DNA from: Lepas anatifera | Taxonomy: Eukaryota > Arthropoda > Thecostraca > Lepadidae | NCBI GenBank assembly: GCA_034440635.1 | Contig: JAOTON010000200.1 | Span: forward strand, 744,001 to 808,000 | Direction of reading: 5' to 3' | DNA: 64,000 bases | In this document: positions 1 to 11,846 of the stretch, piece by piece | Layout of the letters: the number at the start of each line of letters is the position of its first letter | Numbering within the stretch: position 1 is the stretch's first letter | Position numbers and translations under genes: made by a program | The notes under the pieces: generated by a model | What the model saw: the letters and a program-made list of their open reading frames with translations, nothing else | Told to the model about the DNA's origin: nothing | The model's database searches: none

Positions 1-875
1 GGGCCTGGTAGGCCCCGGGATCTTGGAAGAGGGGGGCCTGGTGGGCCCCCGAGATCTCGGAAACTAAGGGGCACAGAAAAACGCTGGTTGAATGGTGGGT
101 GGAGGATATGGTGACCTACATAATAGACCATTTTCATTGACTTAGCTCAATATCTCCATGATCAAACGAGGGCATAAAGGTCAAATCTTGGCCGTGCTTA
201 GGACCAATGGAGAAATGTTGTAACACTGAGGAAAACAGTCAGGAATATACCAAAGGTGGACCAGAGTCCTAGTGGAAAGGTCACAATATTTTCAAAAATT
301 CTGGGTCAAGGTCATTCAACGTCACTGACCTATGACGTCACAATATGGTATATTCCCTATAACACAAACTACAACTAGCACTATATCAGCCGTTGGGCAG
401 GAAATGAGACTGACCTTTCCTCATGACATTTGACCTTCAACCCTGAAATTCACATTAAGTTACCTTAACTATGACGTCATCGCATAATGTAACTCCAACT
501 GGGTCACGCCATTTGATCGGAACCACTGGGGCCAAAGACCTTGAAGTACTAGTATGACCCTGACCTTGACCTTAATTTGAGGTTTACTCGACATATCATT
601 CTGTTTATATTGCGTCATGACTTCATCACTCGGCCTCCAATGCAAGCGAACTGGTCCGACAGCGCGATTGCGGCAATCTCAAAATTTAGGTCTGAGTTTG
701 CAAAGCTTTAAATCCAAACGTGTTCATCGATTTTCAAAAACTCTTACACCTATCGACGCGCCGTTAAATTCTCTTAACTGTGACCGAGGATCGTTTCATC
801 GGCTACGAGCGGTTCTCCCGCCATCTCGGAAAAAAGTGGAAGGGGCCTCCGAGGCCCCCATCCAATGCACGTGAT
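1..875 (+). mobile_element. TTAA-flanked element, fam3 copy 1 (cut by window start)
   Basis: This is a non-coding repeat whose left end lies outside the window. Its right end stops at the TTAA at 876-879. It matches the copies at 5589-6472 (same orientation) and 46707-47541 (opposite) along its whole length: a GGGGGCCTGGTRGGCCCCC-like left end, AGATCTCGGAAACTAAG next to it, then many AGGTCA/TGACCT hexamers spaced over the middle, and a right end with a GGCCTCCGAGGCCCC palindrome. It has no open frame of note. TTAA flanks suggest a piggyBac- or Kolobok-type transposase acting in trans. Confidence 0.7.
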
Positions 876-942
876 TTAACTCCAACCAAAAATTAAATTA
901 ACAATAATACAAACAAAAAATCACTAATTGAACATATACATA

Positions 943-1656
943 CTAGAACCAATCACAGGGCTCAGCTTTCCCAGCATGTTTGACATCACTAGCCCGTAGT
1001 GACGAGGGGGCGAAGTCAGCTCGCTGGGCGGCTGTTATGAAGGCCCGTGGGCGACGCTCGTGTCCGGGATCGGAAGCCCTCCAAGCAGGCCGGTCTGGTC
1101 GACCATCCGGCGGCCGACGGCGGTTATCGTTTTTGTATGGCTTCCCGACCGACGACGATGACGACGGGAGGTCCGGCCAATGTTGTCGGACGCGGGAGCC
1201 GAGTCGACGCCGCGCCGCCAACACAATTGGTGGTACCAAAACATCGTGGACCAACACCCGACGCGGTTCAGAGAGGACCAACAAAGGCGGCCAAACCGCC
1301 AGAGGAGCGAAAAAGCCTCATTTCTCGACCCAATATCGTTTGTCAGACAACTGAGAAAAAGTTGCGCGGTTTCGATACATTACTGGTGCTTCCAGCACAC
1401 AGAAAAAGTCTCACTCGAGCGCGGAGTGGGAGCCGCCCACAAATCACCGACGTCGGGCTATTGGGACGCGACAAAAGGGCGTGAAGAGGAATTCAACAAG
1501 GAATTATTTGAAAGGTGGAACACCAATTGAGGATGTTTCAGTCAGAGCTGTTGATAAAACACCCAGAGACTCTCGGTTCAAAAGTTTAATGCAAAATAGA
1601 TTGAGGCAGGCGACCTGTTCTCATGCAAATGCAGAACACTTACGAATAATTCGGTA
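943..1656. other. GC/CpG-rich block, no recognised gene
   Basis: Base composition changes sharply here: CpG-rich sequence runs to about 1480 between AT-rich flanks. Several frames stay open on both strands for 70 to 145 codons, as expected when stop codons are rare, and none gave a recognisable product. It could be a CpG-island-like promoter, a GC-rich exon or the 5' part of an old retroelement, because a protease-like motif follows at about 1693. Confidence 0.3.
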
Positions 1657-1848
1657 TATAGTCTAGTCTCACTGCGTCTTCATGCATCTGCCTTGATTGA
1701 CCCTGGTTCAGCTGTGTCTGTATTTGAGTGTTTCATTGCCAAGAAAACTCGGACCATATCCTATCCATATCCAAGTTTCCGCGCACCACCTGAGGTATAT
1801 TTGCTGGCCAACAATGATTACACCCCAAACATTGGGAACTACGACTAA
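1657..1848 (+). pseudogene. Retropepsin-like fragment of an LTR retrotransposon (degenerate)
   Basis: One plus-strand frame reads LRLHASALIDPGSAVSVFE and then continues open to a stop at 1846-1848. This has the shape of the aspartic protease active-site region of LTR retrotransposon polyproteins (hydrophobic-D-T/S-G-A followed by a hydrophobic strand). The third active-site position is proline instead of threonine or serine, and no flap or second half of the protease can be read. No reverse transcriptase or LTR is visible nearby. The match is short and by eye, so it could be chance. Confidence 0.28.
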
Positions 1849-3201
1849 ATCGACAACAATAAAATCCAAATCCCATGTGAAAATTAAGGGCGTCACCACC
1901 ATGGGTGCCATAATCCCCATGACCACAAATATGTAAAGGCCTAGCCCCCATTAAACTTTGGGAGGCCCTCCCGCTGAACTCGAAGAACGCTTTTCGGTAC
2001 ACTGAGTTTTTAATAGACTTAAGAATCTGACGAACTTGAACGTGTCACCAGCAGGCACATATGACTACCTTTCTACATGCAATTATCTAGCTAGAAAAGG
2101 CCCTCCTCCACCCAACTTAACGGGTAGCCAGGCATGTGCTCCCCCGTGATCCCAACTGCAACAGCATGACTACGGTAACAACGGAAGATAAAATGTTGCA
2201 AGTCACGGCACGTCATGCTAGGAAAAAAGTACCTTAACACAAGCAAAATCGATGTCCGGACTGTGAGTAATAAGAGACTGCCAGATAGTATGACTGCATA
2301 CCTAAAAGGAGCTCGAACACCACTTATATTTAGTTAGGTAAGATCGCATCAATTTTGTTCATTACCAGCAATACCGTTAATCAGATTTCAATTGATAGTT
2401 ACAAATTAGCATTCCATGTTAGTCTCACTGAGATTCTAACGAAAAGATAGCAAATATTTTACGCATTGGAACTCCTTGGGTCAGAACGAGAAGTTTAATT
2501 AAAAAAGTATGAGCATCCGCTCTGAACAAAGCAAGAACATCCGACGACCCAAGTGGCGCTGAAGTGCCCATTAACGGCAGAGGTAGGCCCATTAACTTTA
2601 TCGATACCCGCTCTTGGTATATACTTGAGGCCCCTGACGTGCGCGAACGAACCCCTGACTAACAAAATATGCCCCCAAATGGTAGATGATACTCGTAGGT
2701 CATCCAAATAAGGTTAGATTTCCAATATTTCAGGGCCAGGGTGTTGAACATGTGAATGAGAGGCAATGAAACCTTTTCAGCGGAGTCAACGGCACGCAGA
2801 GGGCCCCGCTTATTGGGGGTTATTGCAGAGGAGGCACCAAATGTTACGTGACTCAATTATATTTCACGCCAATGACATGCATAGGAGGTCCTTCGACTAA
2901 TAAAGGCCACTTAAATGGTTACAGGCTAACGTTTTCACTATTTCAAGGATGGGACATAAACAGGTGGAGGAAACCCCGCCCATCGATGAAGTGGAGGCGG
3001 AGGTTCCACTTTTGCGAGATGAGATATCCCGCGTCACTGAGGATGCTCTCTGATCAGAATCAGGAATCAGAATCAGAATCAGGCAACCTTTCCCATATTT
3101 CAAAATCCGGCCATCTAATAGGCCACGTATTACCCAGAATTGCCCCTCGGACTAAATAAGTGGCACGAGAAAGCAGCGTCAACAATACGTACTCCACTTA
3201 C
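1849..3201. other. No feature recognised
   Basis: This is mixed-composition sequence with only short chance frames. A short CAGAATCAGAATCAG-type run sits at about 3056-3082. I see no repeat family shared with the rest of the window. Confidence 0.5.
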
Positions 3202-3209
3202 GTTTAAGG

Positions 3210-3356
3210 CATGGTTGGAAATCCCGGGGGGTTGGGGGTCAGGACCCCCTGGAATTTGGTTCTCCCATAGGCTTCGTATAGGGCTTGTATTGCCGTGCCA
3301 GTGTTAACCCACCCAGGACCCCCTGCCCCTGGATCGAGAAGAGATCTCCAGCCATG
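3210..3356 (+). mobile_element. hAT-like MITE, family M3 copy 1
   Basis: A 147-bp element begins CATGGTTGGAAATC and ends GATCTCCAGCCATG, which are inverted repeats of each other. It is flanked by a perfect 8-bp target duplication, GTTTAAGG, at 3202-3209 and 3357-3364. An 8-bp duplication is the hAT signature. The copies at 16872-17027 and 30797-30940 share the same body, including TCTCCCATAGGCTT and TTAACCCACCCAGGACC. It has no coding capacity. Confidence 0.85.
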
Positions 3357-3659
3357 GTTTAAGGACCCAAGAAAATAATGTAGGCCCCTTGTTTTACTAA
3401 CGAAAGATATCAAACAACTGACGAACAGCAGAACAAGATGGGATACAATGGTATGATGAGCAAACAATAGCATCTAAACCGCCCCACAGTGGAGGTTCCC
3501 GTACAGGTTTAGGGGTAGGAAGCCCCTTTAGAATCTGGCCCCATGGGAAGAAATCCATGACAGGGCCCCTGATCTGAGTAAAAACAATTGAACTTCTCGG
3601 TTAGTCCAATCAAATCCCTCAGCGTTTCGAAGATCCATTTGGATATATAATCCAGAACA

Positions 3660-3662
<3 letters not shown>

Positions 3663-3738
<76 letters not shown>
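3663..3738. repeat. (TA)n microsatellite
   Basis: About 76 bp of alternating TA with one GT interruption near 3697. Confidence 0.95.
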
Positions 3739-3742
<4 letters not shown>

Positions 3743-4006
3743 GGTCGATATGCTGTGCGCTTTCATATTAGGATTCAAGAATTCAAACTGATTAATACTT
3801 TTAAAAAGCGTCGATTTTGTGCGTGATCATGCCATAAGCTTGGTGAAATATTACTATGTGAAACTTAAACCTATTTTATGTCCTTTGCTACGACTTTGCA
3901 CAAACATACTGAAAATAACATTAAACCTATTCGTAACATCGAATCTAAATCTAAAAACTTTCTGCGGCTAAACAAGCAATTGTATTTAACGAACAACAAA
4001 AAAAAA

Positions 4007-4013
4007 TATATAT

Positions 4014-4047
<34 letters not shown>

Positions 4048-4050
4048 TTA
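4007..4050. repeat. (TA)n microsatellite, imperfect
   Basis: About 44 bp of TA repeats with AAA/TTT interruptions, following a poly-A run. Confidence 0.9.
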
Positions 4051-5584
4051 TATACTAATAAATATAGAATAACCCCATCTGTCTTTAGAAGATATTTCCG
4101 GTCTGCCCGTGAAGAACTTTGAATGAGACCAATCCCCCGCAGTCGTGCCCGATAAGTACGGCCCCTCTGCTCGCTTGGTAGCATCGCCTGCTGCGTTATC
4201 AGCTCTCTCCTGCTCTCAAGGGGACGATGTCGCGCAATAATGCCCCACTGCCCACTTGATATACAATATGTGCGCCACAATCGCCGTTCCACTTAACTAA
4301 GCCGGGGCAGACGCCAAACGCTGCACCGGCTCCAGAACGGAAGCGGGCCGAGCAATTAGTCGCATCCGGAGTCCAGACAAAATATCCGGACATGCTTTCT
4401 ACGACTCCAGAGAAGGTTGCACCTTTAATATATATATTCAGAAATACTGTGAAACTTTATTCTCTTGATTGCTAAAACATATGTTTAGAATGTTGACTAC
4501 CACCACACTATAAACGGTGATATTCGTTATCTGAGAAGTAAAATGGGAATGGGTTGACGAGCTGTAAGTGCCAACATCTGCATAAGAATATTGGCATCTG
4601 TGCTTAAGCCATGCGTCTGTGGTTTTGGTAGAGGGATGATTGGAGTAGCCTTCCCAGACTTTCAAGTCTCCACGCTACGGAGGTCTATTTGTGCGGCTTC
4701 CTCCTTCAACTTCAGGGCGAAAAGTGTAATGAACAGAATGTTAATCGAATGCACTGTAATGCAAAAGACAGTGGAATCACTGGTAAGTCTCGCACAAGCA
4801 GTGACGGGAAGAGAGGGTCAAGCCAGGGTCCTGGCGGGTGAGGCAATAAGGTTACCCGGATTTGACGAGCTTAAAATCGCTGAAGACACCAGGACATTCC
4901 TAAACGTATAAGGGACGCTCCAGTTACTGACGTGAATATCCTAACATAGCGATTTAGGAACTGCGTCTAGATGGATGCGACGGCGAGGAAAACAGAGGTT
5001 TTCCTCACATTTCTTTCCCTATACCTTTCCCTCCCCTTCCCCTGCCAGTTTTGCGTAGAGCTCTACATATACAAAAAACGTCTTTGATATATTTGAAATA
5101 TAAATGTTATAGCAATGTGTACAAACAGCGTTTTATCTTTAGAAATGCCTTCGAAATTCTTAACAAATACTCGCGAACTGTTGATAAACCATCTATATAA
5201 CTGCCTACACGTATGAAAGCCGCAGATGATGACGTTTATGGAATTGGCCCTTAACATGCTTTATTACAAAAGGAAGCTCTCAACAAAACCGCCGTAAAAC
5301 GCCTCGATATAAAACTCCAGGCACCGTTTTTTCTACCTTCGCTTCCTCATAAAGCTTCCTCAACTTATCCACACATATTTAAGGAATGCCAGGACATTTG
5401 AACTAAAAACTGCATGTTCTTTCTAATTACTGTGCGGTTTAACCATTTCCTGAAGGTTCCCAGGTCTGCTTGGTGGTGGCTTCCAACTAGCTGTGATACT
5501 AGGGCTGTTCACATATGACGTCAGCAAAATCTGGGGTTCTTCGGCCTCCTCCCCCTTAACAGCCGCACTGGAGGGGGTCTGGTA
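4051..5584. other. No gene recognised; one 107-codon open frame
   Basis: The plus-strand frame at 4591-4911 is open for 106 residues with fairly balanced codons, but nothing in it resembles a known domain. A GTAAGT donor-like site at about 4790 falls inside it. Frames of this length are expected by chance in 64 kb. A TTAA tetramer at 5556-5559 lies just upstream of the next element. Confidence 0.35.
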
Positions 5585-5588
5585 CTAA

Positions 5589-6472
5589 CGCGCACTGGAG
5601 GGGGCCTGGTAGGCCCCCGTAAGATCTCGGAAACTAAGAGGCGTAGAAGAACGCAGTTTAATAAATGGGTGGGGGCTATGGTGAACTACACCATGACCAG
5701 TTTTCTTGAGCTAGCTCAATATCTTCAAGGCTAAACGAGGTCATAAAGGTCAAATACTGGCCATGCTGGGGACCGAGTGAAAAATGCCGTGATTATGCGG
5801 GGAAAAAGGCGAGAATAATATAAAGGCGGGCCAGGATCATAGAGGGAAAGGTTGTAAAGAACCTCCCCTACAGTTTTGGGCTCAAGGTCATTCAAGGTAA
5901 TTGACCTATAAGGTCACAATATGGTTTAATACGTATAACGTACAATATGACTAGCACTATAGCAACTGTTTGGCGGGAAATGAGGATTGACCTCTCCCGA
6001 TGGCATTTGACTTTGACCTTTGACCTTTGCCTTCGCATTGAGGTACCTTAACTATGACGGCATAGTATAATATACGTCAGACCGGGTAACGCCATTTGAC
6101 CGGAAGCACTGAGGTCAGTGACCTTGAAGGTGCTGATATTACATTGACCTTGTGACCTTTGAACTTGACCTTTATGCGAGGTGACCTTGATATATCACCC
6201 TAGTTATATCGCGTTATGACGTCACCACTTGGTCTCCAATGCAAGTGAACTGGTCCGACCGCGTGATTACGGCGATCCCAAAATGCAGGTCTGACTTTGA
6301 AAGCCTGTAAGTCACACAATTTTCTACCGATTTTCAAAACTTTTTTCAACGTTCGCCGCGCTATTAAGTTCTGTTAAATGTGGCCGCGTATCATTTTTCG
6401 GCTACGAGCGGTTCTCCAGCCACCTGGGAAAAACAGGTGGGGGGCCTCCGATGCCCCCTTCCAGTGCGCGTG
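5589..6472 (+). mobile_element. TTAA-flanked element, fam3 copy 2
   Basis: This is the complete fam3 reference copy. It begins CGCGCACTGGAGGGGGCCTG after CTAA (a mutated TTAA, 5585-5588) and ends CCAGTGCGCGTG before TTAA at 6473-6476. The two ends are inverted repeats (CGCGCACTGGA). A second degenerate copy of the left tip lies at 5560-5584. The interior carries many TGACCT/AGGTCA hexamers, for example the run of direct repeats around 6005-6030 and 6145-6175. It is non-coding. Confidence 0.75.
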
Positions 6473-6577
6473 TTAAGCTATGTAAATACAGAACGAAAGC
6501 TCCGATCCCAAAAACACTTTGTGGATTTAGTACGAACGACCATATCCGAATACATTAGATCAGTATATCATCAAACC

Positions 6578-6732
6578 TAGTGGCGGATCCAGGACTTCAT
6601 TTCGGGGGAGAGCGCTAGGGGCTCGAGCACCACCCATCGTTAACTCAGATCAGCCTCTGCCTATGCATTGGCTATTAAAAAGCAAACATTTCGGAGGGAA
6701 TTGGGCCCCCAGCCCCCTTGTTTCCGCTTCTG
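6578..6732 (+). mobile_element. hAT-like MITE, family M1 copy 1
   Basis: A 155-bp element begins TAGTGGCGGATCCAGGACTT and has a decayed right end, TTTCCGCTTCTG. The flanking octamers ATCAAACC (6570-6577) and GTCAAACC (6733-6740) agree at 7 of 8 positions. M1 copies elsewhere: 16615-16677, 24172-24330, 32869-33030 (inverted) and 40180-40333. Shared body words include ACTTCATTTCGGGGG and GACGTTTCGGGG-like sequence near the right end. Confidence 0.8.
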
Positions 6733-7477
6733 GTCAAACCTGTTTTTCACTGATGCAATCCCAAAGTTATGGAGATGCAGGACACAGATGCAGGCATGGC
6801 CTGGCATGACCTGACATGAGATGACTAAAACTTAACATGTTGAGAAAAGTTGTGCAATCAAAGATAAGGGGTGCCATGTACGGCGGCATTTTGCACTGCG
6901 GTTTTCGGGCGCAGTCGGGGAAAACCTGATGGGGATATTCAAACACTGAGTGAGTGTTAATAGAATGACAAGGGCGCTCAAAGCCCACTGCAAATGGGAC
7001 GGAATTTTTACGGACGGTTAGCATTCCAAGTTCAGGCAGAATTTACATATAAGCTAGTCTAATAAGATTGTTATAATAGTACAGGGTGAAAAACCAAAGT
7101 ATAATTAGCTACCACTGGTCATCATAGAATCGGCATTTTTCATGGAAGCTTTTCTTTTTCAATGCCCGTCTCCATGTCAAGCTCTCCTTGCTGTTAATAG
7201 TAAATCAGCTTCCCCAAGTCGGATCATTTGCCAAAGGCTTTTCGCAGCAAAATCTCATTGACGCCGGTAATATTTCGACTTCATAAAGTCTCGTGGGAGT
7301 GAACTAAGACCCTAAAACAGATGACAGTGCTGACAGCCGATCTGCTTATTTTTCCTTCCTTGGCAGCCGTTGTCCTTCGTCATCGGCTATGGCGCTACGA
7401 CTGGATCAAGTACTACTACAGCTCGTTTATTATTGTGAGGTTGCCCGTCAAGGACAAGCAACTTTGGGGATATTGCC
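6733..7477. other. No feature recognised
   Basis: There is no open frame of interest. The stretch near 6790-6850 (GACCTGACATGAGATGAC) resembles the AGGTCA-rich TTAA elements and may be a small decayed piece of one. Confidence 0.4.
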
Positions 7478-7690
7478 GCCCCGGTAACTCAGTTGGTAGA
7501 GCGTTGGGCTCCGGCCCGCTTCTCAGAAACAGCAGTGACAGTGCATGCCCAGGCTTGGGATCAGTTCCCCTGAGACGCTACGGTGCTCAATAAATAGTTT
7601 ACCCGACGTAGGTCGGCTGGCGACTGACTGGGGAGAGGGTGACCTGAGCGAGGCGGCCGTCCCTGTGCTTTTGGGACATTAAAGTTTGAC
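7478..7690 (+). mobile_element. tRNA-derived SINE, family A copy 1
   Basis: An RNA polymerase III promoter-like pair is visible: a box A-like GGTAACTCAGTTGGTAGAGCG at 7483 and a box B-like GGGATCAGTTCCC about 70 bp downstream. The spacing is longer than in a tRNA gene, and there is no cloverleaf or CCA-adjacent acceptor stem. The same head occurs inverted at 34485-34603. The body continues through AATAAATAG and GGTCGGCTGGCGACTGACTG to about 7690. The two copies share only the tRNA-like head, so the 3' part may be unrelated or a different subfamily. Confidence 0.65.
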
Positions 7691-7868
7691 TTCTAAATTG
7701 ACCCTTCATTGTGGGAGTTGCTCGTTCGGGTGGTGGGGTCGGGGTCTCCGTGACAAGTCCCTTGACGATTTAAGTTAGACTCCGACTCCAACAGCCGTAC
7801 TGGGAGCAGCTTGGACAACATTTTATTAAAAAAGAAAACATATTTCCTGTTCGTACAGCATTGGCACA

Positions 7869-8991
7869 CACTGGCGGACGCAGAGGGGCAGCAAGGGGCC
7901 ATGGTCCCCCAATATGGCGAAATTTCGGCCGATTTTCTTTAACAAATTTAACCCACGCCCCACCGGGGTCCAGCGCCACCTTGCCCCACCGGGGTCCATC
8001 GATGGCCCCCTCTAACTCCGAAAATATGGGCGTTAGGCAAATCTGCGAAGTGCAATAGAAAGCTCGCGTGAATTCGGTAAGAAATTACTTCACATGTTTT
8101 AGTGCTCAGGTCAATGGTTTGACCTCCAGAGGTCAAATTAGGTTAAGATCGGCTATTTTCACTCAAATATGCAATGCTTGGCAAACTGGGCATAACTCTT
8201 ATGCCATTAGAGCTATTGAGATCTGGTAAAGTACATTTGATAGAAATTGTCGTCCTTTGTCCGCTATGTGAAACGTAAAGACCTCCGCCAGTGGTTTGAC
8301 CTCCAGAGGTCACCTCGTGACCTAAGATGACCTGAGGTCACGAAAGGTCAGAAAGTGACCTTGCCGTATATTAAATGAAAGCCATGACGAGACAAACACG
8401 ATGGTGTTTGTTTCAGCGCTCTAGCTTATACAGGTCAAAGCTATTGTCAAAATACTGTTTTGACCCCTGGTGACCTTGGATGACCTTGGAGAGGTCAGGG
8501 CAAATATGGCCCCTGGAATCCGTGGGGTGTCCAGAACGCTTTTCTGAACAAGCTGAGCATTTTCAATCGCTTTTGTGACTTTAAGATCATAAGACAGCTC
8601 TCCTCCATGCTTTTCAATGGGAGGGTCACCTCGTGACCTGACCTCAGGGCACAAAATAAAAAATCCCCGATATACACCTTGTAGACCCCGGAGGGGCATA
8701 AAGTGTGGAAGTTTCAAATCGATCGACTTCGAAATGTCGCTCTTAGAGAGCTCTAAAGTTGAAGTGAGGTGACCTTGGTTGACCTCGTCTGGTGACCTGA
8801 CCTTGGTGACCCGGGGAAACAATTTCGGATGGTGGCAAATGATGCAGTAAGAGATAGAACCCTCAACCGCTGCTGCGCCTCTCGTTTTCTGCTATCCCGA
8901 AAAACCTTAGGGGGCCATCACCCGTGGTTAAATGTTTACGATTTCTCCCGAGTGGCCCCCACCCCAAACGGCGCTCCTGCGACCGCCCCTG
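7869..8991 (+). mobile_element. hAT-like MITE, family M2, split by a TTAA element
   Basis: The outer element begins CACTGGCGGACGCAGAGGGG and ends GGCGCTCCTGCGACCGCCCCTG, which are inverted repeats. It is flanked by TTGGCACA (7861-7868) and TTGCCACA (8992-8999), 7 of 8 matching. Only 7869-7951 and 8942-8991 belong to it. The 7952-8937 segment is a later TTAA insertion. The uninterrupted relative at 26884-27029 confirms the join. Confidence 0.85.
7952..8937 (+). mobile_element. TTAA-flanked element, fam1 copy A
   Basis: A 986-bp non-coding element has TTAA on both sides (7948-7951 and 8938-8941) and sits inside an M2 MITE. It starts CCCACGCCCCACCGGGG, followed by CTCTAACTCCGAAAATATGGG. Hexamers are dense: TGACCTCCAGAGGTCA at 8297-8312 (everted pair, 4-bp spacer) and TGACCTGAGGTCA at 8328-8340 (1-bp spacer). 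CCC/GGG tips next to TTAA are typical of piggyBac-like elements. Homologues: 11847, 23093, 34258, 42830 and 59155. Confidence 0.85.
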
Positions 8992-9589
8992 TTGCCACAC
9001 AGACTAGTTAACAATCGGTAACACATTGTGCGTATACTAAGGGACGATCTTACCCTGAGGTAGAATTTCCGCACTATTACTAGAAATCTTACAAGCTCGT
9101 AACATCTGCTTCAGAAAGCTAAGTCCGAACTTATTTACATCATGTTTTGAGCTCAGAAACATATTCCTAGCGTCTTTCGTACGTAACACATCTGATTCAT
9201 TTAAAAAGTATTTCGTATTTGAAGAATTTTCTATACTTACTGCCTGGACGCGAATCATTTTTCATGTCATGCTGTAGCGCAAGTTCGTGGACTCCGGACC
9301 ATCAACACCACGACTTGGACTGAGGTGCTGCTGATCTGAGTCGGCATTAAAAATTAGAGCTAAATGTGGTATACAAAATAACAGCTCACATGGGAAACAC
9401 TGCAAAGAGGCCGGCATGACCACTTACCTTATTCAGTGTATTCTTGGTAAGTTTCCCCTCAGCTGCGCCTGTTGCTCCCGCTAAAATGGTATAGATGTAT
9501 CTCACTAACGCACCATAACACTGCTGCACTTCTCACTGGTCATAGCGTATCAGTCGGCGATTGTTTGGTTTCACAACGTTCCGACCTTA
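8992..9589. other. No feature recognised
   Basis: AT-balanced sequence with short chance frames only. Confidence 0.5.
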
Positions 9590-9960
9590 AACAGTAACCC
9601 AGCCTCCTGCCACTAACAAGCGTAACTGAGGCTGGCGGCCAGCAAGCCCTGCTCCTCCCCGCGGCCAGAGGTGCCCCTCCCCGTCCCCCTCCAGCCACCC
9701 CACGCCCCGCGGCGCTGTCCACCAGATGTGCTGGGAGACCCGACGCGGGGAGTTAGCGGCGGCGGCGACAGAAGGTCGCGGGTCGTCACCTCACGTCTCA
9801 ATCCGGCTGTGGGAAGCCGACTTCCCGTGACCGGGCACCGCCGCCACTGAAATCTGTAACGCCGCCACAGCGTGGGAAGACGGGATCTCGCTTAATTCCG
9901 CCTCGGGCTATCAATCAAAGGGAGAGCCGCACGTGGACAGTTTGCACTGATCGTGTGAAC
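9590..9960. other. CpG-rich block
   Basis: A strongly GC- and CpG-rich stretch (GGCGGCGGCGAC, GTCGCGGGTCGTC, GCCGCCACAGCG) stands out from AT-rich flanks. It could be a CpG-island-type promoter or first exon. No start codon, splice signal or frame is convincing on either strand. Confidence 0.3.
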
Positions 9961-10280
9961 TCCAGACCGCTATGTGATGCATGACAGGCTGCTGCGCCAC
10001 GACTTTGTTTTTAGGAATGAGTAGCTTAATATATTTTCCTTTCAGCACATATCTCACGTAATGGTTTTTGCATTTTGCATTTACCCTCTGTCTTTACATT
10101 CCTAAAGGACTCTGGGCTAGAAGTTTCTATAAATCACCCTCCAGTATATATGATGAGGGTGCATGGTGCACCCCAAAGTAGGACTGCCTATGTTCCAATC
10201 ATAGATGATCCACTGCGAAATTTAAGCAATAGTTTTGTAACCTTTAAATGGTTATTGTAGGCTAAGGATAGGTTATGTTG

Positions 10281-10312
10281 GGCTATTTTGAAATCAGGTT
10301 AGGTTAGATAGG
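10281..10312 (+). repeat. Short interstitial AGGTT repeat
   Basis: CAGGTTAGGTTAGATAGGTT is a degenerate run of the TTAGG-type pentamer used at many arthropod telomeres. It is too short and imperfect to be a telomere remnant with confidence. Confidence 0.3.
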
Positions 10313-10384
10313 TTAGATTTCTTCACCGCAGTGATACCTTTCACTGCGGGTCTATACTAACCACACCTATACTCTTACTAACAA

Positions 10385-10830
10385 TCTAACTATCCTCCAC
10401 TCTTTTCTGCGCGGCGGCTGCCCAGCCGGAGAGGGAGCTGCAACTCACCTCCGGGTTGCAGGGTAAATTCGCGGCACCCTGGCCAGGTGTTTGCGCACTT
10501 TCTAAAATACGAAATTATTGGTTAACGGTTTTCGGTAACGTATACAAGCGGACATCAACAGCTGACACACAAATTCTAATTCATTTAATTCAATTTAATT
10601 TCAACTCTAATTTGGTCTTCACCCAGAATACTTTGATCTGGGGTCTAAACTTATTAAGACCTCCTTGGCTGGCTATGCCATTGCCACGCGTCCATTTGCA
10701 GCTAAAATCTTGACCCATTACTTGAATAACCTTTGCTTTAACAGACTAACGTAGCTTGCCCTCAAAATTCTAAATTTCTCCCCACTCTTTGGGCGGGCGG
10801 TGCTTCGAAGCCTAATAAAGATTGATGATG
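10385..10830 (+). mobile_element. Possible retroposon ending in AATAAA-GATTGATGATGATG
   Basis: AATAAAGATTGATGATGATG at about 10813 has the form of a non-LTR retroelement or SINE 3' end: a polyadenylation-like hexamer followed by a short tandem repeat. The region upstream from about 10400 (GGCGGCTGCCCAGCCGGAG) is GC-rich, but no Pol III promoter or frame is clear, so the left boundary is a guess. Confidence 0.25.
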
Positions 10831-10962
10831 ATGACCCTCTCCTCAAGACTTTCCCCTTTCATCAATCATCATCAATTTATATCGAACATATCTGGCATGG
10901 CATAATCCAACTTTTCACTTGTTCGACCCAAACAACACAATCTACAAATATGTTTCCAGCAA

Positions 10963-11379
10963 TTGGCATCCACCACTTCTCCTCCACCCTCAGCTGCCGC
11001 AGAATATCTGATACCTTGTACCGACAGTGGTAATAGTTGGGCTAACTATATTGTTGATGGCGGTTATCACCGTGGGGAGCATCGCCGTTCGGAGCGCGAT
11101 ATACATCATCGGCCCCGGAAATTAGATCGGCAACTCCCAGCATGGCCAGTATACTGGCGGTACGCAATATCCTGGCTGGAAATTCAACCTAACTGCATCG
11201 GCCAGCGTCGTTCCCTCCAGATAGACAATGATTGGAGCCGAGACGTATCAGGTGGCGGCAGAGAAATCGCCAGTAACTATTTCGAGAGGCTTTGGATCAC
11301 CAGCGAGTGGCGAGACAGAACAGTGGAGTGGTGTTTTCACATGATAGCTATGCGATTTTGGACAAATGCACGCATGTAG
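10963..11379 (+). other. Unrecognised 138-codon open frame
   Basis: An uninterrupted plus-strand frame gives a basic, tryptophan-containing product with no motif I recognise. Nearby sequence to about 11842 shows no splice structure, promoter or repeat. Frames of this size are expected by chance in a window this long, so coding status is doubtful. Confidence 0.15.
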
Positions 11380-11846
11380 TTTTTAAGGGATTACTCGTCT
11401 GGAGACCATGGTATTTGGTTCTCTTCCTGTATGGGCGAATTCCCATACATATTGTCTTTTATTTGGATTATTATACTTAACCGCGCATCAACCATTGCAA
11501 ACAGCGAACAATTTCACTTTAATATTAGTGTCTGTCATGCTTTCTGTGGTAGATCGGACTATAAATCTTAATCTCAGATATTTCAGACGATAATCCGAAA
11601 CTAAGTATACCACTCCGACTAACTCCGCACTGCAAATTGCTTATTATCTTATCATTGCTTATACAAACCGTTCTTTATCATATACCGTCCACTGAAGAGT
11701 ATCTTGTTTTAAATGTTTCGCATTACGACGGTAGAGGGCAATGTTTATTTCACTTTAATGGTTATTATTATCTCAATGTGAACGCAGGAGTTAGAGGAAA
11801 GATTCTCCGTAAAATAGTTGGTATTTTTGACCGGTTAGTCTCTTAA

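Noticed and set aside
943..1530. Overlapping frames of 113-145 codons in the GC-rich block as genes
   Set aside because: Frames on both strands are open together because stop codons are rare at high GC; no motif or splice signal singles one out.
3509..3778. Tyr-Ile repeat protein across the (TA)n tract
   Set aside because: It is an artefact of the dinucleotide repeat.
10281..10312. Interstitial telomere
   Set aside because: Only about four imperfect repeats; no extended array.
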